From positions 1 through 64,000 of the forward strand of contig NZ_JOIZ01000031.1 of assembly GCF_000721605.1 (NCBI RefSeq): 64,000 nucleotides of DNA, in the 5' to 3' direction. Shown here in pieces: positions 33,415 to 42,684 of this stretch. The stretch comes from Streptomyces sp. NRRL S-37. GTDB lineage: Bacteria > Actinomycetota > Actinomycetes > Streptomycetales > Streptomycetaceae. Under the pieces are notes generated by a model that searched no databases, was not told the DNA's origin, and saw only the letters and a list, made by a program, of their open reading frames with translations. Within the stretch, counting starts at the first letter, position 1; every line of letters begins with the position of its first letter. The translations under genes were made by a program, and so were the position numbers.

Positions 33415-33834
33415 TCACTTCCGCTCGCCGCACTGGTCGACGGCGGCGGAGAAGACGTCCACGAGGTCGGCGGGCATGGAGTAGCCCTTGACCTTTCCGA
33501 AGCCGGGACCCTGCGCCTGGATCGGCGGCCGCATCCCGGCCGGCCACCAGCCCTCGCGGATGCCGCGCTCCAGGACGCGCTTGAGGGCGCCGCTGTGGCC
33601 GCGGAGGCTGCCGCCGTCGGTGCGGAGTTCGTCGTCGCCGACGAAACCACCGCGGCCGGCGGCCAGTTGGACGATGTGGCCGGCCCGTGCGGGCAGGGTC
33701 CGGTAGTACCGTACGGCGCGTTCGACGGTCCACGTGGCGTCGACGTCGACGTGGGCGGCGTGCTCCTCGAGGAGTGCGAGGAGCCGGTCCCGGAAGTCGT
33801 CGGTGGGGTCGTCGACCGTGACGGTGATACGCAA
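33415..33834 (-). CDS. Hypothetical protein, mobile-element context
   Basis: A 139-residue protein. An N-terminal strand-helix-strand (MRITVTVDDPTDDFRDRLLA) is followed by a basic middle segment (YYRTLPARAGHIVQLAAGRG) and HSGALKRVLERGIREGWWPA. The N terminus hints at a small binding fold, but no family is recognised. The start is a TTG at 33834 with GGGAGAG very close upstream. A 16-bp inverted repeat begins only eight bases upstream, so its promoter or leader includes that repeat. It is divergent from the recombinase gene. Confidence 0.6.
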   Translation of the reverse strand: MRITVTVDDPTDDFRDRLLALLEEHAAHVDVDATWTVERAVRYYRTLPARAGHIVQLAAGRGGFVGDDELRTDGGSLRGHSGALKRVLERGIREGWWPAGMRPPIQAQGPGFGKVKGYSMPADLVDVFSAAVDQCGERK

Positions 33835-33841
33835 GATCTCT

Positions 33842-33925
33842 CCCGTGGCAATAGACGTGATCTGACGAGGACGGTAGCAGTCCCCTCCGGTCCAGCCCTC
33901 GTCTTTCCTCGTCTATTGCCACGGG
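33842..33925. repeat. Perfect 16-bp inverted repeat with inner repeat, upstream of the recombinase
   Basis: CCCGTGGCAATAGACG (33842-33857) is mirrored exactly at 33910-33925 with a 52-base spacer. Inside, GACGAGGA (33864-33871) is mirrored by TCCTCGTC (33906-33913). It lies between divergent genes, one a tyrosine recombinase. It could be the recombinase's core or arm-type site, an operator, or the scar of a small element. A possible rightward promoter (TTGTCA at 33969, TATAAT at 33990, 15-base spacer) follows. Confidence 0.75.
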
Positions 33926-34030
33926 GGTGACGGCCGCCGCTCCGCCGGACGTCCGGGGAGGCTCATCCTTGTCACCCCACATAGCCCTCTATAATTTCCC
34001 TTATACGAGGCTGTTCTGAGGGAGGGGCAC

Positions 34031-35206
34031 ATGGCCGACTCCGGCGCCGTGGAAGTGGTCGACGCCGAACTGGTCGACGAGGACGAGACCCGGGCACTCC
34101 CCGCCCTCGCGGACACGCCGGCGCACCGCCCCCTCATCGGCCGGCACACGCTCCTCCGCCCGGACGCCCCGGTCCCGACGGCGGCCGGTCAACCGGCTTA
34201 CACCGCAGCCGACTTCCGGATCTCGCGGGAGACGGCCGATCTGATCGACGGGGCGCCGCCCGCCAACACCTCCCGCACCTACGGCTCGGCCCTCGCGCAG
34301 TTCCGCACCTGGTGTGCCGAGAACGGCCGGGTGCCGATGCCGTGCACCACGGCGACGTTCGTGGAGTACGTCGGACACCTGGTGCGACGGGACCTGGCGC
34401 CCGCGTCCGTCCAGGTCCACATGTCGGCGATCCGCTCCGCCCACCCGGACGGGCAGCAGCCCGGGACGAAGGAGGCCCGGCGGCTCCTCCGCGGGCACGC
34501 CCGGGACCGGGCCCGGCGCCGCGCCCCCAGGAAGGCACCGCCGATCCGTACCGCGGCCCTGTCCGCCATGGTGGCCACCTGCACCGCGGCCGACGGGCGC
34601 GAGCGGCCGAAGGCCCTGCGGGACGCCGCGCTGCTCACCCTCGGATGGGGGATGCTGTCCCGCCGCAGCGAACTGGCCAACCTCCTGGTCGAGCACCTGA
34701 TCGTGGAGGACGACGGCGTGACCGTACGCGTGGCGTTCTCCAAGACCGACCAGGCCGCCCACGGCGAGGACACGTTCGTACCGGCCGACCCGGAGGTCCC
34801 GTCCCTCTGCCCCGTCGTCCGTGTACGCGCCTGGCTGGAGGAGTTGCGCCGCCACGGCATCACGTCCGGCCCGCTGTTCCGGCACATCACCCGCGGCGGC
34901 ACCATCCGCCCCCGCTCCGGGCCGCGCGGCGACTTCCTCAGCCCCGACGCGATCGGCAGCATCGTCAAGACCCGCGCCCGGCTCGCCGGTATCCAGGCCC
35001 CCGGCGGCCGTACGGTGACCGCGCACGGCCTGCGCCGGGGCCCGGCCCAGGAGATCGCCGAAGCGGGCGGGGACCCGACCGCCCAGGGCCGGTGGAAACC
35101 CGGCTCCCCCACGGTCCTCAAGCACTACATCGAACCCGCCCGGGGCAGGACGAACAACCCCCTGCACGCCGTTCGCGCCAAGTCCCGTGCTGAGACTGCC
35201 ATCTGA
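34031..35206 (+). CDS. Tyrosine recombinase/integrase
   Basis: A 391-residue site-specific recombinase. Residues 60-165 form the SAM-like core-binding domain. The catalytic domain has box I Arg in GWGMLSRRSELANL (about 211), Lys in VAFSKTDQAA (about 238), HGLRRG (His332, Arg335), W355 in GRWKPGSP and nucleophile Tyr366 in KHYIEPA, so the active site is complete. The N-terminal 55 residues are extra. The ATG at 34031 follows GAGGGAGGGG. No accompanying excisionase is seen. Location beside an inverted repeat and transposon debris suggests it moved in with an element. Confidence 0.9.
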   Translation: MADSGAVEVVDAELVDEDETRALPALADTPAHRPLIGRHTLLRPDAPVPTAAGQPAYTAADFRISRETADLIDGAPPANTSRTYGSALAQFRTWCAENGRVPMPCTTATFVEYVGHLVRRDLAPASVQVHMSAIRSAHPDGQQPGTKEARRLLRGHARDRARRRAPRKAPPIRTAALSAMVATCTAADGRERPKALRDAALLTLGWGMLSRRSELANLLVEHLIVEDDGVTVRVAFSKTDQAAHGEDTFVPADPEVPSLCPVVRVRAWLEELRRHGITSGPLFRHITRGGTIRPRSGPRGDFLSPDAIGSIVKTRARLAGIQAPGGRTVTAHGLRRGPAQEIAEAGGDPTAQGRWKPGSPTVLKHYIEPARGRTNNPLHAVRAKSRAETAI

Positions 35207-35372
35207 CCGGGCATCACTGTGCGACATCCCGAGAGTTCCCCTGAGCCCCGCTGATCCTCCGGGCCCGTGGCCAGGGGGTTCTCCGTCCTTCGTGTGCTCC
35301 GCCGGCTTGTGACGTAACTTCGGGATTTTTGAAGCGTTCTCATCTCGTCCGACCGATCCGTAATCGAACCGC

Positions 35373-35513
35373 CTGCGGGTGAGCGAAGCGTGTGGGCTGG
35401 ACCTGGACGACATCAAGTGGGACCTGGGCCGCTTCGGCAAGCTCCACATCCGCCACGGCAAGGGCGCCCGTGGCTCCGGACCGCGCGAGCGGATGGTTCC
35501 CGGGTGTGAGTAG
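35373..35513 (+). pseudogene. Internal fragment of a second tyrosine integrase
   Basis: The 46 codons read LRVSEACGLDLDDIKWDLGR and then GKLHIRHGKGARGSGPRERM before a TAG. This is box I and the following strands of a XerC/D-like integrase, including its Arg. No start, no HxxR and no Tyr are present, so it is an isolated internal piece. Confidence 0.75.
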
Positions 35514-35630
35514 TTGCGGTACAGGAAGTAGCGCCGGGATCGATCATGGTCGACTCCCACAGGGGCCTCCCCTGGGGGAGCTTCGGGGAAAGACCGTTGA
35601 TTGGATCCGGAGTGCGGCTACGGTCCGGCC

Positions 35631-35843
35631 GTGCCGGTGGAATTTCTGACTGACGAGCAAGCCGCTGCATACGGGGCCTTCGGGGAGACTCCCACGCGTC
35701 CCGAGCCGGAGCGGTTTTTCTTCCTCGATGACGACGATCGCGACCTGATCGCACTGCGACGGTCCGACGGGCATCCTCTCGGCGTGGCGGTGCAGATCCG
35801 GTGTGTCAACTGCACCAGTGCCTCCGATCATGGAGCGAGATGA
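35631..35843 (+). pseudogene. Truncated Tn3-family transposase (N terminus only)
   Basis: From a GTG at 35631 the frame reads PVEFLTDEQAAAYGAFGETP then PERFFFLDDDDRDLIALRRS. This is the DUF4158 N-terminal domain of Tn3-family TnpA. The match ends near 35800, and the remaining codons to 35843 are unrelated. The other ~900 residues are missing. Confidence 0.8.
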
Positions 35844-35991
35844 TCTCCGCCTGCAAGGAAGAGTGTGTTGCAAGACCTGCATCGCCGGCTGATCGAGGGC
35901 CGGGCCGATGTGCCGCGCGTCGGCTCGGTTGTCGAGCTGGGATCCATCAGGACCTGGCCAGGGGACGCGCGGCTTCAGCAGTGGGTGGAGT

Positions 35992-36184
35992 CACGCCGGA
36001 GAACGCGCCGTCGTGGATGCGCAGCGTCACCTGGTCGCGGTGAAGGACGTCGAGCACATCGAGGATGTGTCCGGTGCCTCGTACGAGGCGGAACATCTCG
36101 GAGACGTGCACGGTGTCGCCCGGCCGGGCGTAGGTGAGCAGTTCGAAGTCACGTACCTGGCCGTCGAGTTCTGCGGATCGCAGG
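35992..36184 (-). pseudogene. Serine recombinase/resolvase fragment
   Basis: The leftward strand reads LDGQVRDFELLTYARPGDTV then HVSEMFRLVRGTGHILDVLD and LRIHDGAFSG. This is the middle of a resolvase/invertase catalytic domain, the part that follows the nucleophile region. The catalytic N terminus and the DNA-binding C terminus are absent. Together with the Tn3 transposase stump it is probably the remains of one Tn3-like transposon. Confidence 0.65.
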
Positions 36185-36237
36185 CGGTCCCCCGCGCCGG
36201 ATCGCCGCGCTCTGCTCCGGTCTCCCGTCTCCGGTCC

Positions 36238-38667
36238 TCACATGTCCGGTGCCTGGTCGGTTTCCCGGTAGGAGCGGGCGAGGTGTTGCTGCAGGCGGAC
36301 GTGCCGGAACTGGTAGACGGCGCCGGCCTGGCGGAGCACCCCCCGGCGGTAGGCGTCGTCCAGGAAGGCGGCGGTGTCCCACGGCAGCTTGCGGGTCAGC
36401 GGGAGCCAGAACCGGGTCACGGTGAGCCACTGTCCCCAGGCCGTGAACGCCATCGCGTAGGCCGCCGATCCTCCCAGGCCGCCGACCGCCCCCAGAACCA
36501 GGGCCTCTTCCATCGGCCACATCATCTTCCACGGCAGGATCGGCTGGAGCAGACGGACGACGACAGCACCACACAGGGCGAGTCCGACGGTGACCACGGT
36601 GGCGAGCACCAGGGACTGCCGGATCGCGGTGCCGCGGTTCACGGACAGCAGCCGCATCGGTGTGGCCGCTGCGGCGATGTCCACGGGCACCTCGAAGGCC
36701 GCGACGAGTCCGAAGGCCAGCCCGGCCGTCAGGCCGAAGATCACGGCGAAGACCAGCATGTCCCGGATCGCGGCGTCGATCACGTCGGCGTACGGCAAGG
36801 TTCCGGCCAGCACTCGCGCCAGCGCGGTCGTCCAGGTGTGCCCGACACCCAGCATCGCGCCGCCCAGGAACCCCACCCCGAAGCGGGTGAGCATCTCCCG
36901 GACCGGCCGGTGGTCGACCCGGGGATCCACGGCAGCAAGCCTGAGGCGCACCTGGGTCGGTACCGCCACGGCTCGGCGCAGCGCGGCCAGGACACAGTGC
37001 GCGACGCCGAAGGTGAATGCGGAGTAGAGCCCGAACACCGCGACGGTGAACGCCGCTGACTCGTCCACGGAGGGGAGGTACCCGGCGAGGACGGCGATGA
37101 GCAGCACGAGCCAGTTCGCCACGAACATGCACAGTCCGCCGAGCAGTGCGGTGTACAGGATGCGCGTCGGTGTCCGCACGGATGCGCCCAGCCGCCACCA
37201 GGCGAGGTCGTGCCCCTCGTGTCCTGCGGTGGTCAGGCTGTGCGCGAGGTAGCCGAGCCAGCGTTCCGCCCGGTCGGGATCGCGGTTGGGCTGCCTGGGG
37301 GCGGGGACGCTCCGTTCGGGAGTGCGACGGCGGTAGACCGTGGGCACGAAGTTCGCCAGCAGGTGCTCCTCGATGTGACGCCCGGTGGGAAAGCGCGCGG
37401 TGTCGAGCAGTTCGGCAGGGTCGTTTCCCGGTACGTCGCTGTAGATCGTCCGCGCGAGGGTGACCATCAGCGGGGTTCCCAGGACCTGTCGGAGCTGGGC
37501 GCCCGCCGTTGTGCCGGGCGACCGCAGTGCTTCCAGGACGGCCCCCCACACGCCTGCGGCGCCGGGGCTGCCGAGGGAGGCACTGAGCCGGTCGGTCCGG
37601 GGGAGGTAGGCGTCCAGGTCCTCGACGCTCAAGTCGGCGAGTTCGATGCAGGCGGCCAGCACCAGCGGGGCGTTCGAGTCGGTGACCGCCTGGGCGTACT
37701 CGTCCCCGCGGCTGGTCAGGACCAGAGGATGGGAGGTTTCGTTGAGGGCTTCCAGCGCCGGACCGCGCAGGGATTCGGCGAGTTCGTCGAAACCGTCCAG
37801 GACGGGCAGGATCAGGTCGGAGTCGACGAGTTCGGCGGCCAGGGTGGCTCCCTGGGGCGTGGTCCGGGCCAGATGAGGGTGGTCCCGCAGGAGATGGTCG
37901 ACCAGCAGGTCTCGCGGTGTGACGGTGAGGGGGTCCCAGGATCCGATGCCGAGAATGACCGGCACACGGAGCGGGGGCTGCGGGGCAGCGAGGAGGTCGA
38001 GGGCGAACTTGATGGCCAGGGCGGACTTCCCGGAGCCGGCGCGGCCGAGGACGACCAGCCGCTGCGACTCGATGGTCCGGTAGGTGTCGGCAAGAGTGCG
38101 CAGATCGCCGCTCAGGTCCAGATCCCGGACGGGCGCTTCCGGGGGGAGGCGCTGGACGTTCTCCGGACGGTCCATCAGGACGGCGGGTGCCGGCTCGTAT
38201 CTCACGGGCAGGGGAAAGGGGTCGTGGAGGCGGCGGTGCTTCTCCTCGCGTTGCCAGCGGCGAGCGACCTCACGGGCCAGTGACTCGGCGGCGGCGCCGA
38301 CCACGCCACCCGGCGACGGCGTCGCGGGGGCGGGGACCTGGAGGGGTTCGGCCCGTGCAGGTGCGGGCGCCTCCGCCGGTGGGGTCTGCTGGACGGCGGG
38401 TGCCGACTCGCCGGCGGATGGTGGCCGGCCGACGGGGACCGGCTGTGTCCTGTCCAGGAGTGCGGTGAGACGTTGCCACTCCTCCGGTTCGACATCGAGT
38501 GCCTCCACCAACAGGCGCAACGTGCTCAACCGGTGGTCGGTGAGCTTGCCTGTCTCCAGCCGGCGGATCGTGCTCACGCTCACCGTGGTCCGCTTCGCCA
38601 GCTGCTCCTGCGTGAGGCAGGCGCGTACGCGCAACTGACGTATGCGAGTGCCTAACTCATTGGTCAC
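36238..38667 (-). CDS. HTH-NACHT-transmembrane ATPase (possible defence or signalling protein)
   Basis: An 809-residue protein in four parts. Residues 1-65 are an XRE HTH (RIRQLRVRACLTQEQLAKRT then VSTIRRLETG). Residues 75-160 are a Pro/Ala linker. A NACHT-type STAND NTPase follows, with Walker A GRAGSGKS (208-215), Walker B LPVLDGFDEL (287-296) and a sensor Arg in LVLTSRGDEY. From about 490 to 760 come six or more membrane helices (LLGGLCMFVANWLVLLIAVL, DMLVFAVIFGLTAGLAFGLV), and the end is QFRHVRLQQHLA, typical of Streptomyces NACHT proteins. NACHT proteins include anti-phage NLR-like systems, but membrane-anchored forms are uncharacterised. No operon partner is present. Confidence 0.88.
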   Translation of the reverse strand: MTNELGTRIRQLRVRACLTQEQLAKRTTVSVSTIRRLETGKLTDHRLSTLRLLVEALDVEPEEWQRLTALLDRTQPVPVGRPPSAGESAPAVQQTPPAEAPAPARAEPLQVPAPATPSPGGVVGAAAESLAREVARRWQREEKHRRLHDPFPLPVRYEPAPAVLMDRPENVQRLPPEAPVRDLDLSGDLRTLADTYRTIESQRLVVLGRAGSGKSALAIKFALDLLAAPQPPLRVPVILGIGSWDPLTVTPRDLLVDHLLRDHPHLARTTPQGATLAAELVDSDLILPVLDGFDELAESLRGPALEALNETSHPLVLTSRGDEYAQAVTDSNAPLVLAACIELADLSVEDLDAYLPRTDRLSASLGSPGAAGVWGAVLEALRSPGTTAGAQLRQVLGTPLMVTLARTIYSDVPGNDPAELLDTARFPTGRHIEEHLLANFVPTVYRRRTPERSVPAPRQPNRDPDRAERWLGYLAHSLTTAGHEGHDLAWWRLGASVRTPTRILYTALLGGLCMFVANWLVLLIAVLAGYLPSVDESAAFTVAVFGLYSAFTFGVAHCVLAALRRAVAVPTQVRLRLAAVDPRVDHRPVREMLTRFGVGFLGGAMLGVGHTWTTALARVLAGTLPYADVIDAAIRDMLVFAVIFGLTAGLAFGLVAAFEVPVDIAAAATPMRLLSVNRGTAIRQSLVLATVVTVGLALCGAVVVRLLQPILPWKMMWPMEEALVLGAVGGLGGSAAYAMAFTAWGQWLTVTRFWLPLTRKLPWDTAAFLDDAYRRGVLRQAGAVYQFRHVRLQQHLARSYRETDQAPDM

Positions 38668-38851
38668 CCCGGACTCTCACCTTCCATGGACGCGGGTACG
38701 ACGACCACAGCGTATCCAGGCGACCGGTCACGGGTGACCGGTCACAGCTGGCCTCTCCCTGACCTGCACATGCGCTGTTCTCCGGGCGCGGTGGGTCGCA
38801 TCGTGGTCGTGCCGGCCCTCGCCGGTCACCTCACACAAGGGAGACACCGGA

Positions 38852-39940
38852 TTGAACCCTCCATCAGCCCGTCGCCGTCGCGTCACCGGCGTTCTGCTCA
38901 CGGCACTTTCGCCGGCCGCCTTCCTGGGATCGGGATCGGCCGCCTGGGCGGATGACACACCCGCCGTACCCGGCTTCACGGACGGCTTCGGCCTCACACA
39001 GGTCGCCGGCGCAACCGAAGTGCGCTCCCCCACCGACTTCACGATCACCGTCACCACACCGGAGGTGTCAGGCCCGCACAAGATCCGGGTGTTCCTGCCC
39101 AGCGGGTACGCCGACGATCCGGACCGGCACTGGCCGGTGACGTACTTCCTCCACGGGGGCGGCGGCAACGTGGACGACGCCGCCGCGGCCCCGGCCCTGC
39201 ACTCCGACAAGATGATCACCGTCGTACCCGACGGCGGGCTCAAGAGCTGGTACGCCGACTGGTACATGCAGAACACCGCCATGGGCGCGGCCGACTGGGA
39301 GACCTTCCACCTCGACCAGGTCGTCCCCTTCATCGACGCCAACCTGCGTACCGTCCCCGACCGCGGACACCGGGCCGTCACCGGACTGTCCATGGGCGGA
39401 TCGGGCGCACTGCACTACGCCCAGGCCAGACCCGACCTCTTCGGCCACACCGCCTCCCTCTCCGGCGGAATCGACTTCTCCATGGCCACGGTCCGGGCCA
39501 CCGTGCTCGCCACCGAACTCAACCTGCCCGGCGCCTGGTGCGCACTCAGCACGTCGGGCAGCCAGGGCTGCCCGACGTACGGGCCGTACGTCGACAGCGA
39601 CGCCATCTTCGGATCGCCGTACGCGGTCTTCGGTGCGGACCACCTCTGGAACGCCTACGACCCCGCGGCCCCCGCCAACCTGTCCAGGCTCAAGGACACC
39701 CAGGTCACCCTCTACACCGGGAACCAGGGCCTGATCGACGGCCAGACAGCGATGGCTGCCCGCACGGTCGAGAACCGTCTGGACCAGCTCGACATCCCCA
39801 GCCGTCTCGTCGACTACGGCAACGGCGCTTCGCTGTCCCCCAAGTGCGACGGCGGCCACAACTACGGGTGTTGGGCGGCGGTCTACGCGGACTACGTCCC
39901 ACGGCTGGAAGCCGCCTTCGAAGCCGCGTCGAAGAACTGA
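38852..39940 (+). CDS. Secreted esterase (esterase D/antigen 85-like)
   Basis: A 362-residue exported alpha/beta hydrolase. The signal sequence is RRRRVTGVLLTALSPAAFLG with a cut near AWA-DD. HGGGGN gives the oxyanion loop, and VTGLSMGGSGALHYAQARPD holds the nucleophile (Ser180). The acid is probably in the VTLYTGNQG region, and the His in CDGGHNYGCW. This is the Esterase (PF00756-type) fold of tributyrin esterases and mycolyltransferases. A TTG start at 38852 is supported by GGGAG. It is followed, 48 bases on, by the serine hydrolase gene in the same direction. Confidence 0.88.
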   Translation: MNPPSARRRRVTGVLLTALSPAAFLGSGSAAWADDTPAVPGFTDGFGLTQVAGATEVRSPTDFTITVTTPEVSGPHKIRVFLPSGYADDPDRHWPVTYFLHGGGGNVDDAAAAPALHSDKMITVVPDGGLKSWYADWYMQNTAMGAADWETFHLDQVVPFIDANLRTVPDRGHRAVTGLSMGGSGALHYAQARPDLFGHTASLSGGIDFSMATVRATVLATELNLPGAWCALSTSGSQGCPTYGPYVDSDAIFGSPYAVFGADHLWNAYDPAAPANLSRLKDTQVTLYTGNQGLIDGQTAMAARTVENRLDQLDIPSRLVDYGNGASLSPKCDGGHNYGCWAAVYADYVPRLEAAFEAASKN

Positions 39941-39988
39941 CGCACCACGCCCTGACCGACCGTGAACCCATCCGAGAACGGACACCGA

Positions 39989-41146
39989 ATGATCACCCGA
40001 AGCGGTACGAAACTGGCCTCCGTCATCGGCGCCGTGTGCGCGACGGTACTGACGCTGTCCACCCCGGCGGCGCACGCCGCCACCACCGACACCGACCACT
40101 CCGCCACCCTCGCCGCCCTCAAGGCGTTCCAGGCGGCGGCAGGTCCCGGCGCCGCCGTCCACGCCGGCAACGCCGACGAGTCGTGGACCCTGTCGGCGGG
40201 CACGGGAACCGTCAACGCGAACCGGCCCATCAAGGCCGACGAGCACATCCGGATCGGCAGCCAGACCAAGACCTTCACCGCGGTGGTGGTGCTGCAGCTG
40301 GCCGAGGAAGGCCGTGTCTCCCTCGACTTGCCGATCGACGACTACCTGCCCGGTGTCGTCACCGGCAACGGCTACGACGGCACCCGCATCACCGTGCGCC
40401 ACCTGCTCCAGCACACCGGCGGCCTCGGCGCCTACACGCCCTCCCCCGGGCTGAAGACGCCCCCGTCGAACCCGGACGGCACCTTCAGCCTGTCGACGAT
40501 CGTGCGATACGCGCTGGACGCCTCGCCCCCCGTCTCCGCCCCCGGTGAAGGCTTCACCTACTCCAACACCGACTACTACATCCTCGGGATGCTCATCGAG
40601 AAGCTGACGGGACAGCCGGTGCACCAGGCGGTGACCGAACGCGTCATCGAACCGATCGGCCTGCCCCGCACCACGTTCCCCGCCCCCGGCGACCGCACCC
40701 TGCCGGCACCCGCCGTCAGCGGCTACCACGGCATCCGGGTGGGCCCCCTCTACGCCTGGATACCGGCGGTCTCGTACGACCCGTCGCTGTTCAGCAGCGC
40801 GGGGGCCATGATCTCCACGCTGGAGGATCTGACCGCCTTCTACCAGGCGCTGGCCAACGGCAAGGTGCTCTCCGCGAAGAGCCTCGCCGAGATGCGCACC
40901 GCACGGCAGGTGAACCCCGGCAGGGGCTACGGCCTGGGCCTCCAGACGTACGAGCCTTCCTGCGGCGGAACCGCGCGGGGCCATTCCGGCGGCGTCCCGG
41001 GCTACCAGACCTTCACCCTGACCATGGACGACGGCCGCTACGTCTCCATCGTCACCAACCTGCTGATGCAGGTCGGCCAACCGGACGCGCAGCTGGTGAA
41101 GCTGCTGGACACCGCGCTCTGCGAGGACGCACCGCAGCGCGACTGA
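39989..41146 (+). CDS. Secreted serine hydrolase, class C beta-lactamase/DD-carboxypeptidase type
   Basis: A 385-residue exported enzyme. The signal peptide is SVIGAVCATVLTLSTPAAHA. Active-site motifs are Ser91-x-x-Lys94 in RIGSQTKTFTAV, YSN in FTYSNTDYYILG, and HSG in ARGHSGGVPGYQ. These are the three motifs of penicillin-binding class C hydrolases, which include D-alanyl-D-alanine carboxypeptidases and esterases. The ATG at 39989 is favoured; an in-frame GTG at 39962 would place extra charge before the signal. It probably forms an operon with the esterase gene. Confidence 0.92.
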   Translation: MITRSGTKLASVIGAVCATVLTLSTPAAHAATTDTDHSATLAALKAFQAAAGPGAAVHAGNADESWTLSAGTGTVNANRPIKADEHIRIGSQTKTFTAVVVLQLAEEGRVSLDLPIDDYLPGVVTGNGYDGTRITVRHLLQHTGGLGAYTPSPGLKTPPSNPDGTFSLSTIVRYALDASPPVSAPGEGFTYSNTDYYILGMLIEKLTGQPVHQAVTERVIEPIGLPRTTFPAPGDRTLPAPAVSGYHGIRVGPLYAWIPAVSYDPSLFSSAGAMISTLEDLTAFYQALANGKVLSAKSLAEMRTARQVNPGRGYGLGLQTYEPSCGGTARGHSGGVPGYQTFTLTMDDGRYVSIVTNLLMQVGQPDAQLVKLLDTALCEDAPQRD

Positions 41147-41342
41147 CGCCGGCGCGACACGCGGCGTCCTGTGCGGTGTTCCTCCTTCACCGCGCGCCGT
41201 GGCGCCACCTCCTGACGTGGCCGGTGTGAGCGTCGTCGTCCCGCGTCCCCAGGACTCGGCCGACGCAACAGGGGAGCACACACCGGCCACCCGCCCGACA
41301 CACCCGGCCCACCAGGGCCGCCCAGAAACGTACGGAGCTGAC

Positions 41343-41567
41343 ATGGCACACCGTTACCGGTGCGGCGAATGCGGGTTCTCCACCCGGTGGAGCACCGAAT
41401 CCGAGGCTGGTGACCTCGCGGCCGCCCACTACGCAGACCGCCACCCCGGTATCCCACTCGGCGGCATCGTGCAGATCAACCAGAAGAACCCCAAGGCCCT
41501 CGGCTGCCTGCCCATGATCGGGATCACGTTCCTTCTGCTCCTGATCGTCGTCTCATGCCAGCGGTAG
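41343..41567 (+). CDS. Small zinc-ribbon protein with C-terminal membrane helix
   Basis: A 74-residue protein. YRCGECGFSTRW provides one Cys pair, and HYADRH offers His ligands, so it may bind one zinc. The C terminus is a single helix (LGCLPMIGITFLLLLIVVSC). The ATG at 41343 follows ACGGAGCTGAC. Similar tiny proteins are frequent in Streptomyces; function unknown. Confidence 0.7.
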   Translation: MAHRYRCGECGFSTRWSTESEAGDLAAAHYADRHPGIPLGGIVQINQKNPKALGCLPMIGITFLLLLIVVSCQR

Positions 41568-41705
41568 GCCGCCACCTGCCGAACGCGTCGGCGACCGAAC
41601 ACTCCTGGGCGGTACGGGCGCCCAGTGACCACTCCTCGCTCACCGATTCGGTCCGCAACCACCCATTGGCCGCCGGCGTCTCCACGGGGCGGCATTCTGA
41701 AACGA

Positions 41706-42296
41706 TCAGTGGGCCTTGAATGGTGCGGCCGACCTGGCGGCCCGCTCGATCTTCGCGCGGTGGGCCGCACGGGCTTCCTCGTCGATCGGCTGCTCGTGTT
41801 CGGGGCGCATCCCGGTCCGGCCGTCGAGGCCCTCGCGCAGGATGTCGGCGTGCCCGGCGTGCCGGACGGTCTCGCCGAGGACGTGGACCAGGACGGCGAA
41901 CAGGTTCGTGTCGGTGTAAGGCTTCGGCCACCACGGCACGTGGCCGGGGGCATCGAGGGGAAGTGCGTCGATCGTCGCGTCCGAGTGCTCCCACGTACGC
42001 CGGTAGAACCCGACGATCTGATCGCGGGTCTCGTCCTCACTCGCCCACAGATCGCTGCCGTCGGAGTGGTCCTGCCACCGGGGCAGCGGTTCCGGGGAAG
42101 GGCGGTCGAAGACCTCGCCGAAGTACCTGGCCTCGACGTTGGCCACGTGTTTGACCAGGCCGAGGAGATTGGTCCCGGTGGCTGTCAGGGGCCGGCGCGC
42201 GTCATATTCGGACAAGCCGTCGAGTTTCCAGAGCAGCGCCTCGCGGTCCCGCCGCAGTCTGCCGTGCAGGTTGTCCTTCGCGAATTCGTCGATCAT
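41706..42296 (-). CDS. DinB/DUF664-family protein
   Basis: A 196-residue four-helix protein. His residues that would bind a metal occur at LVKHVANVEARYFG and in VHVLGETVRHAGHADILREG, the DUF664/DinB signature. Some relatives act as mycothiol- or bacillithiol-dependent S-transferases; the function here is unproven. The ATG at 42296 gives MIDEFAKDN. It is monocistronic. Confidence 0.9.
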   Translation of the reverse strand: MIDEFAKDNLHGRLRRDREALLWKLDGLSEYDARRPLTATGTNLLGLVKHVANVEARYFGEVFDRPSPEPLPRWQDHSDGSDLWASEDETRDQIVGFYRRTWEHSDATIDALPLDAPGHVPWWPKPYTDTNLFAVLVHVLGETVRHAGHADILREGLDGRTGMRPEHEQPIDEEARAAHRAKIERAARSAAPFKAH

Positions 42297-42684
42297 GCGG
42301 CACGAGCCTGCCACGGGCTGCTCATGGCCTCAAGATCCCGTACGTGGCCCGCGACGACCGGCAGAGCCGAGGCCCGGCGATGGCCGCCGTTGTCCACCGT
42401 CGGCCGTCGCCAGGGGTGAGAAGGCCGGTGAGTTCGGCCACGGCCCCCGGGAAGGGCTTGAAGCAACGCCGGAAGCTCTCCGGCTTCTCGTGCCGGGACT
42501 TCGCCGTCGGCACCGGCAAGGACGAACGGCCTCCGCATCCGGTCCTCGATGCCCTGGTGCTCCGGACGACGCGGTACACCGACGCCGCTGTCGCCCGGGC
42601 GGCGAGGGCTGCCCCCGGGACGCCCTCGCTCCGCGCGGGGTGGGGGCGGTTTTCCCGGTGGGTGGGCCGCCTGCCCGTGCTTGA
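42297..42684. other. Non-coding stretch, nothing recognised
   Basis: About 390 bases between two leftward genes. Short leftward frames (for example [20 protein letters not shown]) are protein-like enough to suggest a worn-out gene, but I cannot name a family. Confidence 0.3.

Noticed and set aside
34001-35560. 519-residue leftward frame opposite the tyrosine recombinase
   Set aside because: Gly/Arg-rich antisense of a gene with a complete catalytic site.
36149-37549. 466-residue leftward frame inside the NACHT gene
   Set aside because: Alternate phase of the NACHT gene, low-complexity, no motifs.
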